From contig JANQEA010000008.1 in assembly GCA_028278555.1 (NCBI GenBank), positions 22,894-86,893 on the forward strand: a stretch of 64,000 nt of DNA. The letters run 5' to 3'. A program made the translations under genes and the position numbers. Positions 25,392 to 33,353 of this stretch are shown in pieces. The stretch's first letter is position 1, and the number at the start of each line of letters is the position of its first letter. This DNA is from Candidatus Bipolaricaulota bacterium. GTDB lineage: Bacteria > Bipolaricaulota > Bipolaricaulia > UBA7950 > UBA9294. The notes below the pieces were generated by a model. That model worked only from the letters and a program-made list of their open reading frames with translations. It had not been told where the DNA came from and made no database searches.

Positions 25392-26120
25392 ATGCTGAAC
25401 GGCTACCTCAAGCTGGGCAACGAGCAGATCGATGTCCGATTCGCGAAGGGGGAGCGAGAATTCGCCGAGATGACGTTCGCGACTCTTGCCAAGGGACTCC
25501 CTCGGCTCCTGTCCTACTTCGAGATCTCAGGCGCCTTCCCGAAGGTTACGGCTGTACTCGTGCCCGATCGCGACGAGTTCGATCGGCTCGTCCGCGACCT
25601 GCTGCTCGTAGAAATCGAGATTCCTTCCCACCCAGCCCGAATCGCACAGCCGCAACGTACCGACTTGGTCATTCTCTCGCCTTCAGCCTACGCCGAGCAT
25701 TCGACGTTCATGTATGTTCCGGATGAGTTTCGGCGACTGCTCGTGCACGAACTTGTCCACATGGTTGAGGAGTTCTTGAGCCCCGACATCGAGGCGAGTC
25801 CCAGGTGGTGGAGCGAAGGACTCGCCGTCCACTTCTCGGAGCAGGCGCGCTACGAGGACGGCTTCCGACGAACAGCGCTCGATGGCATCGCGGCAGGCGT
25901 GATCCCTGCCCTGGTCGAGGTCACAGCAGATGCAAGGCTGGCCTACGATTGGGGTTGGACGATCATCGCATTCATCGAAGCCGAGTACGGCAAGGAGATG
26001 ATCCTTCGCATCGTCAAGGAATGCTCCGGCGGTGAGGTGCTCGCTTTCATCGACGACCAGATCGATATGATGGAGCAGCGATGGCGTGCGTGGCTGCTGA
26101 GTCAGGGCCATCTCGCCTAG
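25392..26120 (+). CDS. Gluzincin metallopeptidase-like protein (peptidase MA type)
   Basis: 242 residues. The zinc motif HELVHMVEE (about 120) is followed by the third ligand in PRWWSEGLAVHFSEQ (about 140), as in the peptidase MA-like family. The C-terminal part (YDWGWTIIAFIEAEYGKE) matches its helical subdomain. No signal peptide is visible, so it may be cytoplasmic. AGGAGGGGGA precedes the ATG. It is flanked on both sides by copies of the DUF4332 gene's 3' end. Confidence 0.8.
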   Translation: MLNGYLKLGNEQIDVRFAKGEREFAEMTFATLAKGLPRLLSYFEISGAFPKVTAVLVPDRDEFDRLVRDLLLVEIEIPSHPARIAQPQRTDLVILSPSAYAEHSTFMYVPDEFRRLLVHELVHMVEEFLSPDIEASPRWWSEGLAVHFSEQARYEDGFRRTALDGIAAGVIPALVEVTADARLAYDWGWTIIAFIEAEYGKEMILRIVKECSGGEVLAFIDDQIDMMEQRWRAWLLSQGHLA

Positions 26121-26183
26121 CCTCTCCACTGGCTCCTCAGCGAGTGGTACTGCCCGATCGCGTCATGCGGAACGAGAAGACGA

Positions 26184-26900
26184 CTAGTCTATCGTAACGA
26201 TATCCGGGAGCTTCTTGGCCTGATCGACCCAGTACTTGGTCTCGACGTGCGTCGGCGCTCGTCGGCCGTGGGCCGATGCGACGTCGGTCAAATGGGCGAG
26301 CAGCTCCTGCGGATCCCAGCCACGAAGTTCGGCGATGGTCCGGATGCCCCCTTCGAGGAGGAAGCGGCCGCGCGCACCCTTGATGTCGGTGATCCGCGAG
26401 AGGTCAGCGAAGAAGGCGAGATCGTCGATGTCGGCCTGTGGAACGGCGCACTCCAGCGCCAGCTTCTTTCGATCTTCCGGGCTCGCGACACGCGGGAGGA
26501 GTTGCTTGGTCGTCTTGATCCCGCGAGCGCGCAGGGCTTCGAGCGCTTCCGCCGATGCGTCGGCGAGCACGTCGAGCTTCGGCGCGGATCGCCGCTTCTT
26601 CTCGGGCGCCATAGCCTTCAATCGAAGGTCTACTGCGTGCTTGTAGAGGGACTTGTTCCCCGAGAAACGATAGTAGTTGTGGAGACTCCAGAGAGCGCCC
26701 TTTGCCGAACCTCCCTCGGATACGTGCTCGGCGACGAAGGCCTCGATCTCCTCGGGCTGCGCCTGATCGATGTCGGTCGATCGTCCGTTCTTCTGCTGGA
26801 ACGCCGAGAACTCAGTGGCGGTCTCCATGTGGGCGGCGATCGTGCCGGCCGATCGCCGCTCCTTCTTCAGGAACTTCTCGAACTCTTCGTAGCGGCTCAT
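26184..26900 (-). CDS. DUF4332 helix-hairpin-helix protein with integrase-like N-terminal helices
   Basis: 238 residues. Residues 1-85 form a four-helix segment like the core-binding (SAM-like) domain of tyrosine recombinases (MSRYEEFEKFLKKERRSAGT). Residues ~105-238 match DUF4332, a double HhH-like fold (LEALRARGIKTTKQLLPRVA, then LLEGGIRTIAELRGWDPQ). No catalytic recombinase domain is present, so it is not an integrase. DNA or nucleic-acid binding is likely. Confidence 0.75.
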   Translation of the reverse strand: MSRYEEFEKFLKKERRSAGTIAAHMETATEFSAFQQKNGRSTDIDQAQPEEIEAFVAEHVSEGGSAKGALWSLHNYYRFSGNKSLYKHAVDLRLKAMAPEKKRRSAPKLDVLADASAEALEALRARGIKTTKQLLPRVASPEDRKKLALECAVPQADIDDLAFFADLSRITDIKGARGRFLLEGGIRTIAELRGWDPQELLAHLTDVASAHGRRAPTHVETKYWVDQAKKLPDIVTID

Positions 26901-26968
26901 CGTGCCCCAGTCTAGGGCATCACCGTTTCACTGTCGTCTCGGTGCCCCAACTTCTGCGTTTGATGCAC

Positions 26969-28219
26969 TCAGATCTGGCGAGTCGCCCAGGAGGACCGCA
27001 ATTGCTCCAGCCTGCCTTCGAGGGATCGGACGATCGGCAGCGCGGCCAGGACCCCGGTGAAGAGGAGGAGGCCACTCGTGATCTGGAGGATCGGGCGAAT
27101 GCCAACTCGACCGACCAGGAACGCGCCGAGGACGACGCCAATCGGATAGAGGACGTACGAGAACGACGCGCTGAGCGACAGGATCCGCCCCTGGATCTCG
27201 TGCGGGACGTTCGCCTGCAGCAACGGCGTCAGCGGGGCATTGACGTAGGTATTCATCAGCCCGGCCAGGCACATCCCGGCGACGGCGAAGGCGATCGTCT
27301 CCGGAGGAGAGAAGGCGAGAAGAATCCACCCGACGCTCTGCCCCGACGCGGCGACGAAGATGGTCGTCGTCTTCCGCCGGAAACCGGCGAAGAGGACGAA
27401 CAGCAGGCCGCCTACGATGTAGCCGATGCCGTTCCCCGATTGGATCGCGGCTAGGTGGTACGCGCCGCCTTGGAAGTAGTCGGTGATGTAGAGCGGAAGA
27501 TACGGATAGGAGAGTGCTCCGAGTGCGTTCGCCAGCGCGAACCACCCGAACAACACAAGAAGTCCGGGCGCCGCGCGCACGTAGCGGAACGTCTCGCGCA
27601 TGTTGGTCCAGAACCGCACACTCCGTACTCGATCGGTTTGCTCGGGCTGAGGAATTGCGAGGAAAAGCACCGGCGCGATGGCGAAGGCTGCGGTGAAGAC
27701 ATCGATCAGCATCACGCCGTGCAGCGGGAGCAGCGTGATCGCGAGCGCCCCGAGCATCGGCCCGACCAGCTTCAGGCCGCCGTCGATCGTGTGGTTCAAT
27801 CCAGCGAGGCGCGTGAGTTGCGTCTCCGGCACGAGGAGCGACGTCGATGCCTTCATTGCAGGGACGTGGAATGCCTCTCCGACCGAACGGACGATCGCGA
27901 CGACGTAGACGTGCCAGATCTCCATCGCTCCCGTCCAGAACATCCAGGCCAACCAGAGGGAGACGAGTGCGATGGCGGCATCGGCGCCGACCAGGATCCA
28001 CTTCCGACTCCAGCGATCGACCAACACCCCAGCGATGGGACGGAGGAGGATCATCGGGATGAACGTGGCGAGTGTCGCGGAAGCCAACACCTGAGCGGAG
28101 CCGGTGGTCTTCGTCAACCACCAGATCAGACCGAACGAAGCCAAGCTCGAACCGACCAATGACAACGTCTGCCCTGTCCAGATCGGTGCGAATCGTTTGA
28201 GCCATGTTTGGTCGTTCAT
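26969..28219 (-). CDS. MFS exporter, DHA3-like, paralogue 1
   Basis: 416 residues, 12 predicted helices, related to macrolide-type exporters of the DHA3 group. It opens with TWLKRFAPIWTGQTLSLVGS and has the A-like loop PIAGVLVDRWSRKW between helices 2 and 3. Drug specificity unknown. ATG 28219 is preferred (AGGAGGAAAC upstream); a GTG at 28246 is possible. A close paralogue is at 37076-38326, and both share an operator-like repeat upstream. Confidence 0.85.
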   Translation of the reverse strand: MNDQTWLKRFAPIWTGQTLSLVGSSLASFGLIWWLTKTTGSAQVLASATLATFIPMILLRPIAGVLVDRWSRKWILVGADAAIALVSLWLAWMFWTGAMEIWHVYVVAIVRSVGEAFHVPAMKASTSLLVPETQLTRLAGLNHTIDGGLKLVGPMLGALAITLLPLHGVMLIDVFTAAFAIAPVLFLAIPQPEQTDRVRSVRFWTNMRETFRYVRAAPGLLVLFGWFALANALGALSYPYLPLYITDYFQGGAYHLAAIQSGNGIGYIVGGLLFVLFAGFRRKTTTIFVAASGQSVGWILLAFSPPETIAFAVAGMCLAGLMNTYVNAPLTPLLQANVPHEIQGRILSLSASFSYVLYPIGVVLGAFLVGRVGIRPILQITSGLLLFTGVLAALPIVRSLEGRLEQLRSSWATRQI

Positions 28220-28289
28220 GTCCGCTGTTTCCTCCTGTTGGGCCACCTTCTGCGGTCGGTCGGGCTGACCGGTCGAGTCGATCGCTGTT

Positions 28290-28303
28290 CGTCAGGTACG
28301 ACG
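28290..28303 (-). promoter_or_regulatory. Inverted-repeat operator candidate, MFS paralogue 1
   Basis: On the minus strand CGTCGTACCTGACG, an imperfect inverted repeat of CGTCA-N4-TGACG about 71 bases before the start. The identical layout, flanked by GCTGTT and, 11 bases further, CGAAGTGTTGGCGG, occurs before MFS paralogue 2 (38394-38407). Confidence 0.55.
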
Positions 28304-28353
28304 TCACCAGGGGGCGAAGTGTTGGCGGAAGAGGGCAATCCAAGGTGTGATGC

Positions 28354-28392
28354 TTGAAAGGTGTCGGAGTGATGGGTAGATTCCGACACCTT
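28354..28392 (+). promoter_or_regulatory. Promoter with perfect inverted repeat, serine hydrolase gene
   Basis: -35 TTGAAA (28354-28359), 17-base spacer, -10 TAGATT (28377-28382). A perfect 11-bp inverted repeat AAGGTGTCGGA/TCCGACACCTT (28358-28368/28382-28392) runs from the -35 to beyond the -10, an arrangement expected for a repressor site. A partial third half (AAGGTGTGATG) lies just upstream at about 28342. Confidence 0.7.
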
Positions 28393-28418
28393 GCCATCTC
28401 ACTCCCAGGAGGATCCTG

Positions 28419-29843
28419 ATGAAGCTTCTTCTTTGGTTCGGTCTGACTCTCTTTCTTCTCTGCTCGGTCTACGCGTTGGCAGAAGCGCCACCGAGTTGCG
28501 AAGCGTCAGGCTCTCCACTGGATGCGGAAGTCGAGACCTTTCCCGCGGAGGCATGGGTGTGGGCGGAGACGCCGGAGGCGCTCGGGTGGTCGTCGGAGAA
28601 ATTGGCGATGGCGAGGGCCTACGCGGATCGAATCGGCTCGGCCGCTGTCATGATCGTCGACGGAGGCGTTGTCGTCGACGCGTGGGGCGACACCACGCGG
28701 AACTACCTCTGCCACTCGATGCGGAAGAGCCTCTTCAGTGCGCTGTTCGGGCTCTACGTCGCCGAAGGCGTGATCGACTTGTCGCAGACGCTCGGGCAGC
28801 TCGGCATCGGCGACGTCACTCCGCTCACGGAGACGGAGAAGCAGGCGACGGTTGCCGATCTGCTCAAGGCTCGCTCCGGTGTCTACATCCCGGCGGCCGG
28901 CGAATCGCAGTCGATGATCGATGCGCGTCCAGAGCGCGGGAGCCACGAGCCAGGAACCTTCTGGTACTACAACAACTGGGACTTCAACGCGCTGGGGACG
29001 ATCTTCACCTGGAAGATGGGCGGGGAGAGCATCTTCGAAGCGTTCCAGGAACGGATCGCCGATCCGATCGGGATGGAGGACTTCCGCCCCGAGGAACTCG
29101 AGTACGTCTACGAGCCGTACTCCGCGCATCCCTACTACGGCTTCACCATGTCGGCGCGAGACCTGGCTCGCTTCGGGCTTCTGTTTCTCCGTGGAGGGCG
29201 GTGGGAAGGAGAAGAAGTCATCCCTTCCGACTGGGTCGAAGAGAGCACAACGTCCTACTCGGAGACTGGACCGAATGGCGGCTACGGCTACATGTGGTGG
29301 ACCGGCCGGGATGGCGGCCTCTTTCCGAACGTCACCGTCGGCGGACACAGCTACTATGCGTCGGGTTACAGGGGCCATCGCGTCGTCGTCTTGCCGTACC
29401 GAGACCTTGTCGTCGTGCATCGTGTCGATACGTTCCAGCCGGAGGGCGAAGTCTCCGAGGAACAGTTCGGCGTCCTGCTCTGGCTGATCCTGGATGCGGC
29501 TGGGGAGACGGAGATCGGCGACCCGGTGCTGATCGACCGGGCGACCGGCGTGCGGCTTGGCGGAGAGGAGCTCCGCGCGATGATGCCTGGGCGCACCCTT
29601 CAGTGGATGAACGACGGCGTGGAGATCTCGATGCTCAGCGATCCGAGCGGCGAACTCGTGATCTCCGTAGACGGTGTGCCGGTCATCACCGGAACCTGGT
29701 CGATCGAGGACGCCGTGTACTGCGTCGACTTGCCGGGGACCGATCTCGGAGGTTGCTACCACGCAGTGCTGAACGGCGATGAGATCGGTTTCTACGAGCT
29801 CGATGGGTTCCTCTCGAAGCGGTTCACCCTCGCCTCGGAGTAG
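28419..29843 (+). CDS. Exported beta-lactamase/DD-peptidase-type serine hydrolase
   Basis: 474 residues. A signal peptide (LLLWFGLTLFLLCSVYALAEA) precedes a class C-like penicillin-binding fold: SxxK in CHSMRKSLF (Ser about 102), YxN in WYYNNWDFNALG (about 185) and a GG-H-S-type strand near GGHSYYASGYRGH (about 307). The last ~120 residues form a lipocalin-like beta extension. It may hydrolyse peptides, esters or beta-lactams. AGGAGGATCCTG precedes the ATG. Confidence 0.85.
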   Translation: MKLLLWFGLTLFLLCSVYALAEAPPSCEASGSPLDAEVETFPAEAWVWAETPEALGWSSEKLAMARAYADRIGSAAVMIVDGGVVVDAWGDTTRNYLCHSMRKSLFSALFGLYVAEGVIDLSQTLGQLGIGDVTPLTETEKQATVADLLKARSGVYIPAAGESQSMIDARPERGSHEPGTFWYYNNWDFNALGTIFTWKMGGESIFEAFQERIADPIGMEDFRPEELEYVYEPYSAHPYYGFTMSARDLARFGLLFLRGGRWEGEEVIPSDWVEESTTSYSETGPNGGYGYMWWTGRDGGLFPNVTVGGHSYYASGYRGHRVVVLPYRDLVVVHRVDTFQPEGEVSEEQFGVLLWLILDAAGETEIGDPVLIDRATGVRLGGEELRAMMPGRTLQWMNDGVEISMLSDPSGELVISVDGVPVITGTWSIEDAVYCVDLPGTDLGGCYHAVLNGDEIGFYELDGFLSKRFTLASE

Positions 29844-29988
29844 GACAGGTCGGAGTCCGGACAGCCGGAGCGGCACCCTCAGGAGGGCTTGCGTCCCCTC
29901 GTCCATCCCCACTCGCTACGGGCATGTGGTATACTCATCACGATTGAAATCGGCAATCTCCTCTAATTACGAAAACGCAGATAGGGTC

Positions 29989-30017
29989 TTGCTTTTCGCC
30001 GTTCCTCTTGCTACAAT
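29989..30017 (+). promoter_or_regulatory. Promoter of the leader ORF and APH-fold kinase
   Basis: -35 TTGCTT (29989-29994), 17-base spacer, -10 TACAAT (30012-30017). Transcription would begin about 75 bases before the leader ORF at 30100. The remaining part of the gap (29844-29988) shows nothing gene-like. Confidence 0.65.
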
Positions 30018-30099
30018 CGGCTGGCATTCGGACGTCCGATGACCCAACCAGACCCGCCGCGGGAAGCGTTGTGCCTCTCTCGGCATTGGAGGTGCTGTC

Positions 30100-30159
30100 A
30101 TGGTTCATTGGACGGTTGCAGAACGAGGTGTCGCGTTGGCGCCGGAGGTGCTTCGATGA
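30100..30159 (+). CDS. 19-residue leader ORF overlapping the APH-fold gene start
   Basis: Encodes MVHWTVAERGVALAPEVLR. GGAGGT lies 6 bases before its ATG, and its stop overlaps the ATG of the following gene (ATGA). The same GGAGGTGCT stretch serves as ribosome binding site for both ORFs, the second copy lying inside the leader. This arrangement would couple, and could regulate, translation of the kinase gene. The peptide matches nothing I know. Confidence 0.5.
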   Translation: MVHWTVAERGVALAPEVLR

Positions 30160-31151
30160 CTCAGGACCTCTCGGATGCCCGGCGTGAGCACCTGGATCCG
30201 TTCCGGGGCGCCGCAGAGTTCGCTGGTTTGCGCCACGGCTTGGTGAGTCCGCGGATCTTCCATGCGGGCGGATTCGACGACACAAACGTGCTGTTCATTG
30301 CCCTGGCGGCTGCGAGAGCGAGCGAGGAAGCGACGCCGCATCCGGTCCGGGTCTACACGCTGGACGGGACGACGGAGGAGGCGATCCGGTCGGAGCTTTG
30401 GTGGCTCGATCGGCTCCGGGAGGACGTAGGTCTCATGGTGCCGGAGCCGATCTCGCTCCCTTCCGGCGAGCGGCTCTTGCGGATCGAGATCGAAGGCCAG
30501 GCGTTCGTTGCCGTTCGCTTCGGGTGGATCGAAGGGGATCTCCTCGCGGGTCTGCCCGAAGGGGGGCTCGATGAGAAGGAAGCGGCGGAGCTCGGCGAGT
30601 TGATGGCGAGGTTGCATCGGCATTCGCGGAACGTGGCGTTGCCCAATGGGTTCGAACGGCGGCACGACAACTGGCAGACTGCCTTCGGTGAGACGTCGCA
30701 GCTGTCGCGCCGCGGAGGCGAGTGCTTCTCGCCACGTGAACTCGAGCTCTTCGAGACGGCGGGGATGCGGGCGCGCGAGGTTCTCGCGGACCTCGGCGAG
30801 GACGCGTACGGCCTGATCCACGGCGAGCTGAAGCCGTGGAACGTCCTGATCTCGAGTGAGGGTCTCCACCCGATCGATTTCTGCGAGTGTCGCTTCGGGT
30901 ACTACGCGTACGACTTCGTGGGAACGCTCGGCTCGCTCCCGGAGAGACTTCATGAACCCTTTCGAGGCGGATACGGACGGATTCAGGCACTTCCCGCGAT
31001 CTCCGAAGCCCTGGAGCAGGCGGTTCGGCTGATGGACGAGATGTACAAGACGAACTGGATCCTCAGTTGGCCGTCGGTCTCCTACCACGCGTGGGGGGAG
31101 GCGTCGCTCCGCGAGCAGGTTCACTCGATCGAACAGTACCTCGCCGGGTAG
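30156..31151 (+). CDS. Aminoglycoside phosphotransferase-fold (APH) kinase
   Basis: 331 residues. The catalytic loop reads YGLIHGELKPWNVLI (about 224-238): the catalytic Asp of the usual HGDxxxxN is Glu here, with the Asn kept. The metal-binding Asp follows in PIDFCECRFGYYAYDF. Family members phosphorylate aminoglycosides, homoserine, choline or fructosamines; substrate unknown. The D-to-E change may weaken or alter activity. Translation appears coupled to the leader ORF. Confidence 0.8.
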   Translation: MTQDLSDARREHLDPFRGAAEFAGLRHGLVSPRIFHAGGFDDTNVLFIALAAARASEEATPHPVRVYTLDGTTEEAIRSELWWLDRLREDVGLMVPEPISLPSGERLLRIEIEGQAFVAVRFGWIEGDLLAGLPEGGLDEKEAAELGELMARLHRHSRNVALPNGFERRHDNWQTAFGETSQLSRRGGECFSPRELELFETAGMRAREVLADLGEDAYGLIHGELKPWNVLISSEGLHPIDFCECRFGYYAYDFVGTLGSLPERLHEPFRGGYGRIQALPAISEALEQAVRLMDEMYKTNWILSWPSVSYHAWGEASLREQVHSIEQYLAG

Positions 31152-31222
31152 GCAGCCCGGATTTGTCCCCGACTTGCGCGGAGGATTCCGGAGCGGGATA
31201 TGATGCCGGAGAAGAGGGGATC

Positions 31223-31678
31223 ATGAACATCGAACCGATCGGGATTGTCCATACGCCCTTCACCGAGCGTGAGGGGATGCCGAGATCGACCTCTCAAGCG
31301 GCTGGGGTCAAGGGTAGGGTCGAGGTGTTCGCCGAGTACCGGGCCGGCCTGAAGGATCTCGATACCTTCTCCCACGTAGTCCTCTTGTGGCACATCGATC
31401 GGAGCACCGGCTACGCGCTGGAGGTTGTCCCGCCGAAGCAGACACAGACCCGCGGCGTCTTCGCGAGCCGTGCTCCGAACCGGCCGAATCCGATCGGACT
31501 TTCGATCGTGAAACTTGATCGGATTGCAGATGGAGTCCTCTACGTCGACGGCGTCGATATGCTCGACGGGACCCCGCTGCTCGACATCAAGCCGTACATC
31601 CCCGCATCGGACAGCATTCCGGATGCTCGCCCCGGATGGCTGGAGCGGAGGCACGCTACGGGGAAGCCTGCGACGTGA
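31223..31678 (+). CDS. trmO: tRNA (adenine-N6)-methyltransferase TrmO/TsaA
   Basis: 151 residues covering the TsaA beta-barrel: it opens PIGIVHTPFTEREGMPRS and carries the SAM-site motif RGVFASRAPNRPNPIGLS, then LDGTPLLDIKPYIPASDS. TrmO methylates t6A37 in tRNA-Thr(GGU) using SAM. It corresponds to the catalytic domain alone, as in short TrmO forms. AGAGGGGATC precedes ATG 31223. Confidence 0.9.
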   Translation: MNIEPIGIVHTPFTEREGMPRSTSQAAGVKGRVEVFAEYRAGLKDLDTFSHVVLLWHIDRSTGYALEVVPPKQTQTRGVFASRAPNRPNPIGLSIVKLDRIADGVLYVDGVDMLDGTPLLDIKPYIPASDSIPDARPGWLERRHATGKPAT

Positions 31679-31687
31679 ACGTGAGGA

Positions 31688-31713
31688 GGCGCCGGCTACA
31701 TTCGGCCGGCGCC
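31688..31713. terminator. Terminator-like hairpin
   Basis: Perfect 9-bp stem GGCGCCGGC/GCCGGCGCC with an 8-base loop, just beyond trmO and before the convergent lipoprotein gene end. Confidence 0.6.
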
Positions 31714-31750
31714 CTACCACATCCTGTGCACTCAGGATTGTCAGCTCGCC

Positions 31751-33256
31751 CTACCGCCTTGGAGGCCTGCCGTTGTCGTCCGTCCCGGGCTGCGGACCCG
31801 ACCCGTCCTCCGGCTGCTGTGAATCGCCCTCCTCGGGTCGATCTCCTCCCGGGGGCGGCATCTGTCCGTCCGGCCGCTCGCCATCCTCGGGCTTGCCCTC
31901 GTCCGGCGATCCTTCACCCTCGGGCGGGAATCCCGGGTCGGAGGTGCCGTCCCCTGAAGCGACATCGTCCGTGAACTGAGCACCGCCTCGGACGACGCGA
32001 ACGAAGTTGTCGACCCGCTGCACGTCGCCCTGCGGCCCGTTGCCGTAGGCGGCGGGTTCTCCGCTCTTCGGGTCGGATCGTTGACAGCCGGCTCCATGCA
32101 CGTCGACGAATTCGCCGTTCATGTAGCCGAGGCCGCGACCGAACGCAATGTAGACGGCCGCCTGTCCGCCGCGCGTCGAGGCGTGTGTCGTCCCGGTCCA
32201 GTAGAAGCCCCAGTCGAGTTGTCCATCTTCGTTTGTGATACTCGTCACATTGAAGACCGAGTCGATCGCCGCCGAGTTGGTCGTGTCCGGCGAGCGGTCG
32301 AAGTCGACGATCGACTGCAGCTCCTTCGCGTTCGGCAGATACCAGTCGGAGTAGCCGAGATAGTTGGCGTCGTTCAACTCCTGGACGTAGGCAAGCGCCT
32401 CTTCCCAGTCCATCGCGCCTCCGTTGGAGGCGTTGGCATTTCCTCCGGAACTGCTGATACTGCCCGAGTCATCCTTGGCCCACATGAGTCCGGTCGCGAG
32501 GTCGGTGATCGTCCCGTCGCCGTTGTCGATGAAGTCGTTCTCGCCGTAGCTCGTGTTCCCGCGGACGTATCGGACGAAGAACGTCTTCTCGCCGCCTTGC
32601 GGATCGCCCAGACCGTATCCCTTGATCCGCCCGTCGGCGAAGTTGACGCCGAACATCTGGTCACCGCCGCTCACATAGAGCGTGGAGGTCGCCCATTGCG
32701 AGTCAATGATCCGTTCGCCTGCATCTGTGTCGCCGTACTCGAACTCGAAGTAGGCCGTGTCGATGAATGGGATGGCGCCAGCACTCGAATCGACCATCAC
32801 GTCTTCGCCGGAGAAGTCGATCAGCGAGTAGAGCTCCTTGATCGACGGCAGCCGCCAGTCGGTGTAGCCGGCGAACTCGAAGTCGCCTGCCGAAGCGGCC
32901 GCCTCGGCGTAGGTCATCTTCCCGCTGTAGCCCTGCTGCCACATCAGGCCGGTCACAAGATCGGTCACCGTGCCGTCGCCGTTGTCGACGTAGTGCGGCT
33001 GGTTCCCATCGTATTGGGCATCCTGGCCGAAGAAGGCTTCGCCTTCCGCCGGGGCGGAGACGAGCGAGGCTGTGTCGTCGTAGGTCAGCCTCTGGTTGGT
33101 GTCGACGATGGCGTACGAGCCGTCGGTGCCGCCGATCGACTGGGTCGAGGCACCGCTGCCGACGTCGAGCAGACCGGTCAGGCTGCATCCCGACAGGATC
33201 AGCGCCAGCCCGATGGCTGGGACCGCCCATTTCAGTCCCTTGGTCATCCGTTTCAT
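31751..33256 (-). CDS. Lipoprotein with two DUF1566 domains and Pro/Glu-rich tail
   Basis: 501 residues. The signal ends in LALILSGC (lipobox). Two DUF1566 repeats (about 55-235 and 240-430) share long stretches with the lipoprotein at 2730-5648, for example SDWYLPNAKELQSIVD and GRGLGYMNG. Instead of the sulfotransferase-like half, it ends in a low-complexity Pro/Glu/Asp/Gly tail of ~60 residues. ATG 33256 follows AGGGG. Likely surface-exposed; function unknown. Confidence 0.8.
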   Translation of the reverse strand: MKRMTKGLKWAVPAIGLALILSGCSLTGLLDVGSGASTQSIGGTDGSYAIVDTNQRLTYDDTASLVSAPAEGEAFFGQDAQYDGNQPHYVDNGDGTVTDLVTGLMWQQGYSGKMTYAEAAASAGDFEFAGYTDWRLPSIKELYSLIDFSGEDVMVDSSAGAIPFIDTAYFEFEYGDTDAGERIIDSQWATSTLYVSGGDQMFGVNFADGRIKGYGLGDPQGGEKTFFVRYVRGNTSYGENDFIDNGDGTITDLATGLMWAKDDSGSISSSGGNANASNGGAMDWEEALAYVQELNDANYLGYSDWYLPNAKELQSIVDFDRSPDTTNSAAIDSVFNVTSITNEDGQLDWGFYWTGTTHASTRGGQAAVYIAFGRGLGYMNGEFVDVHGAGCQRSDPKSGEPAAYGNGPQGDVQRVDNFVRVVRGGAQFTDDVASGDGTSDPGFPPEGEGSPDEGKPEDGERPDGQMPPPGGDRPEEGDSQQPEDGSGPQPGTDDNGRPPRR

Positions 33257-33295
33257 CAGATTCACCCCTCTGCGCGAAGCGCGTTGGATGAGGGA

Positions 33296-33328
33296 AGGGT
33301 AGAAACGGCACATGAACGGCAGGTGAAA
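33296..33328 (-). promoter_or_regulatory. Promoter element shared with the large lipoprotein gene
   Basis: Minus strand: TTCACC, 5 bases, TTCATG, 9 bases, TACCCT, then 39 bases to the ATG. The 11-base half-site spacing and the 9-base spacing to TACCCT equal those at 5680-5711. Apart from this box, little is conserved between the two upstream regions. Confidence 0.55.
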
Positions 33329-33353
33329 GTGGGGCGGTCTTCCGAGCGTCTGA

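Noticed and set aside
26184..26900. DUF4332 protein considered as an integrase
   Set aside because: It has only recombinase-like N-terminal helices; the catalytic Arg-His-Arg-Tyr domain is absent and replaced by HhH-like repeats.
26928..28397. 489-codon leftward ORF overlapping MFS paralogue 1
   Set aside because: Same strand but another frame; the product is Arg-rich and low-complexity, while the MFS frame gives twelve clean helices.
30039..30155. N-terminal extension of the APH-fold kinase from ATG 30039
   Set aside because: No ribosome binding site at 30039, no family similarity in the added 39 residues, and ATG 30156 has GGAGGT at ideal spacing.
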